From contig JAESQE010000354.1 in assembly GCA_016765335.1 (NCBI GenBank), positions 1 through 11,396 of the forward strand: a DNA stretch of 11,396 nucleotides, read 5' to 3'. The translations under genes and the position numbers were made by a program. Shown here one piece after another: positions 7,429-11,396 of this stretch (positions are counted from its first letter, which is position 1; the number at the start of each line of letters is the position of its first letter). A model generated the notes under the pieces. That model had not been told where the DNA came from, ran no database searches, and saw only the letters and a list, made by a program, of their open reading frames with translations. Source of the stretch: Planctomycetaceae bacterium. Its GTDB lineage: Bacteria > Planctomycetota > Planctomycetia > Planctomycetales > Planctomycetaceae.

Positions 7429-8838
7429 ATGAATTCAGCGGATCAAAAAATACCACTCACTGCATTTGAGCATTTGATGTGGGCAGATGATCGCGACGAA
7501 ACCCCAATGACTTTTTACCTGCAATTGTCATTTGATGGAGAGATCAATCGCAAATACTTCGTAGAATCCGTTCGCATAGCAATAACCAGACACCCTCTTT
7601 TGCAATGCTTGGTTGTCGGCAAGCCCACTTGGACTACTCGTCGATTGTTCTGGGAGCCTGTGCGAGAGTATGTCGCGCCCTACATCGATCAGAAACAGGG
7701 GACGGAGGAGTTTCAGCCACCCAACGGGCAGCTTGGCATTAACATTGCCAACGAAATCGGCGTTCGTTTTTTTATTCGTGTTCATGAGAAAAAAAGCGTG
7801 CTTCTGGCTCAGTTTCACCACGCGGTTGTTGATGCGATCGGAGCAAGTTCTTTCCTGGAAGATGTGCTCGGTTCTTATCATGCGATCAGTGAATCTTTAG
7901 ATCCAGAACTATTGATGCGCCCCATAAATCCTGAGCTACTGAAAAACCGAGGCGATTTTCATCTGAGCAAATCTGAATATCGTAAACGACGCGGGATCGA
8001 TTGGAGAAAAATCCGTCAGCATTTCTTTTCACATCCAGAAATGCTCAGCAGCAGCGATATCGCTGCAAAGCACACAACACCGAATGCTTGCACATCGAAA
8101 TCTTTTATGATTTCAGACTTTGATCTTGATGAGCTGAAATCCTATGCAAAAATAAATACAGCCAGTATTAACGATGTTCTCCTGCGAGACCTTTTTATCG
8201 TCGTGAAGCAATGGAATAGCAGCAGGCTCAAACGTCAGAAGACAAAACCGATTCGGATTGCGATGCCCATTGATATGCGTCTGGATTGTGACAAACAAAT
8301 GCCAGCTGCCAACGTGGTGAGTTTGTACACAATTGATCGTACTACAAACAGCATCAATGACCCAGAAGCATTGCTCAAAGGAATCCGATCAGAGACAACG
8401 TACATTAAAAAGAATCGCCTTGGCTTTGCGCTGATCCGAATGATTCGTATTCTCAGTAAGTTGCCGGCAGGGCTTTGCATTCTCATGTGTCCAAGCAGAC
8501 TTTACCCTTGTCATACAACGACAATCTTAAGCAACTTGGGTATCGTGCTGAAGGATTCTCTGCTGCCTCGTGGTGAAGATTCAAAGATTCAGATTGGTCA
8601 GCTCACCCTCAATAGCTGGGGATTGATCCCTCCTTACAGACCTAAGAGCCCGCTGGCAATTGGAGTCAGCACTGTAGGAAACTGCCTGCAAGTGAATTTG
8701 CATTATAACCCTAATCAATTCAGCGAGGATGAAGCTGAAGAATTCCGTGAACTCTTCAAAAAGCAAATCTACTCAAACTGGTTTGCTCCCAAAGCTAGCG
8801 GTTCACAATCAAGCCAGGACGAAGTTGTTAATTGTTAG
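7429..8838 (+). CDS. Stand-alone condensation/WS-DGAT-fold acyltransferase
   Basis: This 469-residue protein belongs to the CoA-dependent acyltransferase superfamily, which includes NRPS condensation domains, Pap acyltransferases and bacterial wax ester synthase/DGAT enzymes. The N-terminus (IPLTAFEHLMWADDRDETPM, then VRIAITRHPLLQ) matches that fold. The active-site motif is His130-His131-Ala-Val-Val-Asp135, normally HHxxxDG; here Ala follows Asp, and Gly appears at 138. IRIAMPIDMR (275-284) is the second conserved block, preceded by SINDVLLRDLFIVVKQW (246-262). SNLGIVL (368-374) and a C-terminal IGVSTVGNCLQVNLHYN segment complete the fold. His131 is the expected base for acyl transfer to a hydroxyl or amine. 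No carrier-protein or adenylation domain lies nearby, so it is probably not part of an NRPS here. Substrates are unknown; the length fits WS/DGAT-like enzymes. The start has no clear Shine-Dalgarno. A terminator follows the stop. Confidence 0.8.
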   Translation: MNSADQKIPLTAFEHLMWADDRDETPMTFYLQLSFDGEINRKYFVESVRIAITRHPLLQCLVVGKPTWTTRRLFWEPVREYVAPYIDQKQGTEEFQPPNGQLGINIANEIGVRFFIRVHEKKSVLLAQFHHAVVDAIGASSFLEDVLGSYHAISESLDPELLMRPINPELLKNRGDFHLSKSEYRKRRGIDWRKIRQHFFSHPEMLSSSDIAAKHTTPNACTSKSFMISDFDLDELKSYAKINTASINDVLLRDLFIVVKQWNSSRLKRQKTKPIRIAMPIDMRLDCDKQMPAANVVSLYTIDRTTNSINDPEALLKGIRSETTYIKKNRLGFALIRMIRILSKLPAGLCILMCPSRLYPCHTTTILSNLGIVLKDSLLPRGEDSKIQIGQLTLNSWGLIPPYRPKSPLAIGVSTVGNCLQVNLHYNPNQFSEDEAEEFRELFKKQIYSNWFAPKASGSQSSQDEVVNC

Positions 8839-8865
8839 TTGGTCGCCAAATTCCTGATTCATTTT

Positions 8866-8898
8866 AGTGCCCCGACCGAATCTGGCTGGGGCACTTTT
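8866..8898 (+). terminator. Intrinsic terminator of the acyltransferase gene
   Basis: An 8-bp perfect stem, AGTGCCCC (8866-8873) with GGGGCACT (8888-8895), can be extended inward by a G-T wobble and two C-G pairs. TTTT (8895-8898) follows on the plus strand. It starts 27 bases after the acyltransferase stop. It also lies just past the stop of the converging minus-strand gene, but the minus-strand side has no T-run, so it is mainly a plus-strand terminator. Confidence 0.8.
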
Positions 8899-8908
8899 AA
8901 ACAATCTT

Positions 8909-10210
8909 CTATTCGCCCAGCGAAATAATTTCGCCTTCTTGCGTGGTCAGGTACAGCCGTTCTTCAGCAATGGCTAAACCGTCCCAGGCTGGTGGGGGAA
9001 CTTGCGTTTCGCTGATAACGTAACCGTCAGTTACTGATAGCACTTTCATGCGACCGTCTTGATGAATGACATACAGTTTATCTTTAGACAACGCCATCGC
9101 GAATACCTTGTTATGAAGTTGTGTGCCACGTTTTGGTTCGACTTTTTCTACATCAGGATCGGCAAACGGGTCTTTCGACCATTTGGCTCCTTCGGCAATA
9201 CGATAGGTGCGATAAGGCTTTCCATTTTTGCGAGCTTCGCCAGCTGCCTGCCAGCCGGTAATCCATTTACTATCGAATTTCTCTCCTTTTTCGAGATCGA
9301 AATCGCGACGAAAGATGTCTGTGCTCCCATTGAGAGAACTGTAGATATTATCGTCACGAAACGATATCAACGGTCGGCGAGGTGCTTCTCCTGGGAAGCG
9401 ATCCTGATGACGTGCTCCGTAAGTCCAGGAACCCCGAGGAATCCAGACTTCGCCTGCTCCTGTGTCGAGCTTAGCAAATGCGTTCCATTTATCGACATCG
9501 ACTTTTTTACCATCACGAGAAATGATCCAGCGTGACATCGCCAAGCCGTCTCCTTCAGCGTGCATGATGTCAAACGGATCGAATTCAAGGCCAGAGTTTT
9601 CATAGAAATGTTTTTGGGGCAACGAATTGATTCGCTGAACCCAGTGGCGTTCACCAGTTAATGGATTGACTGCAAAGACCAGAATCCCGCCATCTGCCAG
9701 CGGCTGACGCCCAGCTGCAAAGTAGGCGACATCATCCATGACAAGAATCGCACCGGGCACGGGCCACGGTGATTCGACTTGCCCGTAAGCAACAATGCGT
9801 TCGTCGGTGGGAGCAGCTCGTAATCGCCAAACCATTTCGCCGGTGTCTGCCCGTAATGCGTAAACCCAACCGGTAGCTGAACCGAACAGGCACAACCCAC
9901 GATGAATCGCAGGGGGAGTATCCAGTCGACCGTTGGCAGTAAATCTCCAGCGAACTTTTCCTGAAGCAGTATCGATCGCAATCAATTCGTGTGCATTAGG
10001 ACGAGTTACATATGCGATCCCATTAGCAATCGTCGGCGAACTAAGTGGTCCTTTGATGGTTGGGTTATCGTTCCAGTCATCCAGAATCGGGCCAGTCGGT
10101 TTAGTTTCGGAATCGTCTATCGTATTCAGTGCAAGGGTCCAGCGTTTGTTTAAAACTTCAGGGCCGGTCGCCGTGGTGCTTCCGCTTCGCCAGCGGTCGT
10201 TGCGATACAA
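8909..10210 (-). CDS. PQQ-like beta-propeller protein, C-terminal part (after in-frame stop)
   Basis: This frame holds the second half of a planctomycete PQQ-like beta-propeller (BamB-type) protein. Propeller blade motifs are clear: ELIAIDTASGKVRWRFTA, GWVYALRADTGEMVWRLRAAP and VFAVNPLTGERHWVQRI. The stretch GQVESPWPVPGAILVMDDVAYFAAGRQPLADGGI and the final DGLAIAEERLYLTTQEGEII are also typical. The TTG at 10210 is only the first possible start; the open frame reaches 10234 and includes NPQADDWP directly before YRNDRWRSGST. That joined sequence is the 'DWPxxRxDxxRSGST' block normally found in the middle of the family's proteins. The fragment has no signal peptide, so it is unlikely to be an exported stand-alone protein. 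It is best read as the downstream half of one gene split by the TAG at 10235-10237. No Shine-Dalgarno precedes the TTG. Confidence 0.85.
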   Translation of the reverse strand: MYRNDRWRSGSTTATGPEVLNKRWTLALNTIDDSETKPTGPILDDWNDNPTIKGPLSSPTIANGIAYVTRPNAHELIAIDTASGKVRWRFTANGRLDTPPAIHRGLCLFGSATGWVYALRADTGEMVWRLRAAPTDERIVAYGQVESPWPVPGAILVMDDVAYFAAGRQPLADGGILVFAVNPLTGERHWVQRINSLPQKHFYENSGLEFDPFDIMHAEGDGLAMSRWIISRDGKKVDVDKWNAFAKLDTGAGEVWIPRGSWTYGARHQDRFPGEAPRRPLISFRDDNIYSSLNGSTDIFRRDFDLEKGEKFDSKWITGWQAAGEARKNGKPYRTYRIAEGAKWSKDPFADPDVEKVEPKRGTQLHNKVFAMALSKDKLYVIHQDGRMKVLSVTDGYVISETQVPPPAWDGLAIAEERLYLTTQEGEIISLGE

Positions 10211-10234
10211 GGGCCAATCGTCAGCTTGAGGGTT

Positions 10235-10237
10235 CTA
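10235..10237 (-). other. In-frame TAG splitting the beta-propeller gene
   Basis: The upstream frame ends ...KADPNA-TAG and the same frame continues at once with NPQADDWPLYRNDRWRSGST, with no shift. The sequence on both sides is well-conserved family sequence. One base change from CAG (Gln) or another sense codon would restore a single protein of more than 820 residues. The stop could be a real nonsense mutation (pseudogene), a sequencing error, or a read-through site. I see no SECIS- or PYLIS-like structure to favour recoding. Confidence 0.85.
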
Positions 10238-11396
10238 AGCATTCGGGTCAGCTTTGGCAGATCCCTTTTCCAATAAGAATTCAATTTTCTCGGGAGGCAA
10301 ATTCGCTGGGGAATCTTTCCCGAGTGTTGGAGCCATCGCAACAAAACCGCGAAGCATGGGCCAGCACGTGCAATGTTTAGGTGTTGTGTAAACCAAACCG
10401 TTAGCTGGAATCCAGCCGTTTTCGCGTGAGCAATTTGCTTTCGTGATGCGATTGGCAATCACTTTTCCGGACTTCAAATCCGTCATGTCCAATTCACCTG
10501 CAAACATAAAGTTGGGCGTCGCCACTGGAGGGAAACAGTGTGTTAATCCCGCGGGTAATGTTTTGCGAATTTCGCCGGTTAATGGATCAAGTGCTGAAAT
10601 TTGAACAGGTTCTCGTTTCCGTTTTTCTTTGTCGTTGGTATTGGTTTTTCCGCCATGCAAAATCCAGAGATCTTCAGCAATGAACATCGCACGAGCCTGG
10701 CGAGCATGATTCATACCCGGTGGATAATTCTTGGACCAGCCATGTTTGCCGGTCTCAGCTGAGACGACATGAATGCCGTTGTCTGCATCGTGATCAGTTA
10801 GCGTAGAAACTTCAAACACTAACTGACCAAAACCTAAAACTAAACGAGTCGTGCGTGCCAACCAGGCGTAATCTTCTCGTTTCCATTTTTCGTTACCGGT
10901 AGTCGCATCCAATGTCGCGACTTCAGCTTTGTCTCCACGACGAATATTGCCCAGGACAAACGAGACAACTTTTCCATCAGCGACTAGATAGCGAGGGTCA
11001 GCAGCTGGGATGTTCCAAATTTGTTTTCCGGATTCCACATCAAAACAGCGAACCGAACTGCTATCTGTTGCGATGACGCGAGTTCCATCAAAAATCAAAT
11101 TCGTTGGTTGCTGCATGTCGCTCAGTTCGACAACAACTTCCCCGGTAGCAGCATCTAAGGCAACGGCTTGATTCTTTAACTTGGTAAATACAAGACGATC
11201 TGAAGCAACAGGTCGTGCGCCGCCAGATATGCGAGGGAGATCAAAATCTTCTGGATTGACGACGTCTCCTTTTCTCAGGTCGCGATTCCAAAGTCTTAAA
11301 CCGTTGAAACTGTCTCGTGCTAAAATTCCGCCATAAAAATTTCGTCCGCCAGCTGTAACCATGCCTTCCACTTCCGAAGTTGCAGCTGCAATCCAT
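10235..11396 (-). CDS. PQQ-like beta-propeller protein, N-terminal part (5' end outside the window)
   Basis: The frame is open to the right edge (WIAAATSEVEGMVTAGG...), so the true start and any signal peptide lie outside. GTG at 11371 is unlikely to be the start because coding sequence of the same type continues upstream. Visible blades include GGILARDSFNGLRLWNRDL, QAVALDAATGEVVVEL, SVRCFDVESGKQIWNIP, EVATLDATTGNEKWKRE and IHVVSAETGKHGWSK. A conserved Cys-containing block follows at codons 10432-10364: one Cys, then IPANGLVYTTP, then the CTC pair. It ends in GFVAMAP, as in many planctomycete members. The protein is probably periplasmic and either a scaffold or a quinoprotein-like enzyme; no catalytic residues for PQQ can be assigned with certainty. 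It ends early at the TAG at 10235, in the linker before the second half. Confidence 0.87.
   Translation of the reverse strand, partial: WIAAATSEVEGMVTAGGRNFYGGILARDSFNGLRLWNRDLRKGDVVNPEDFDLPRISGGARPVASDRLVFTKLKNQAVALDAATGEVVVELSDMQQPTNLIFDGTRVIATDSSSVRCFDVESGKQIWNIPAADPRYLVADGKVVSFVLGNIRRGDKAEVATLDATTGNEKWKREDYAWLARTTRLVLGFGQLVFEVSTLTDHDADNGIHVVSAETGKHGWSKNYPPGMNHARQARAMFIAEDLWILHGGKTNTNDKEKRKREPVQISALDPLTGEIRKTLPAGLTHCFPPVATPNFMFAGELDMTDLKSGKVIANRITKANCSRENGWIPANGLVYTTPKHCTCWPMLRGFVAMAPTLGKDSPANLPPEKIEFLLEKGSAKADPNA

Noticed and set aside
9059..9535. 158-codon plus-strand frame opposite the beta-propeller gene
   Set aside because: It is antisense to clear PQQ-like coding sequence and its translation resembles no protein family.
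10235..10237. Programmed selenocysteine or pyrrolysine recoding at the TAG
   Set aside because: Selenocysteine uses TGA, no downstream structure suggests a pyrrolysine element, and nothing indicates a catalytic role for this linker position.

Overview
The window looks like a chromosomal stretch from a planctomycete of moderate GC, probably in the Gimesia/Rubinisphaera part of Planctomycetaceae. The genus is inference. The evidence is a planctomycete-style PQQ-like beta-propeller protein with its two-half layout, an LRR lipoprotein with short repeats ending in an 'AQFW-EWD' tail, a TPR-glycosyltransferase fusion, and mostly weak Shine-Dalgarno signals. No rRNA, tRNA, CRISPR array or prophage is visible.

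Layout from left to right. Positions 1-258 hold no gene, only a strong palindrome. A TPR plus GT9-like protein (minus, 259-2010) diverges from an LRR lipoprotein (plus, 2141-3112) across a 130-base intergenic region. Next is a compact mobile unit (3129-3887): a REP-associated tyrosine transposase (RAYT) between two inverted REP hairpins, each with its GTAG foot facing outward. A complete polA follows (3937-6753). Beyond polA is a second REP pair in the same outward orientation (6827-6942), this time with no transposase between the copies. About 490 bases without a convincing gene then lead to a stand-alone condensation/WS-DGAT-fold acyltransferase (7429-8838), which ends at a good intrinsic terminator. 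The right end, on the minus strand, is one large PQQ-like beta-propeller gene that runs off the window. An in-frame TAG at 10235-10237 cuts its reading frame in two.

Most genes here are unrelated single units, not an operon. The clearest connected system is the RAYT with its REP family. Four copies share GTAG plus an 8-bp GCTGGGTT/AACCCAGC stem, arranged as two inverted pairs on either side of polA, so they look like substrates of the local enzyme. The other notable event is the nonsense codon in the beta-propeller gene. I see no clear sign of a wholly new multi-gene system.
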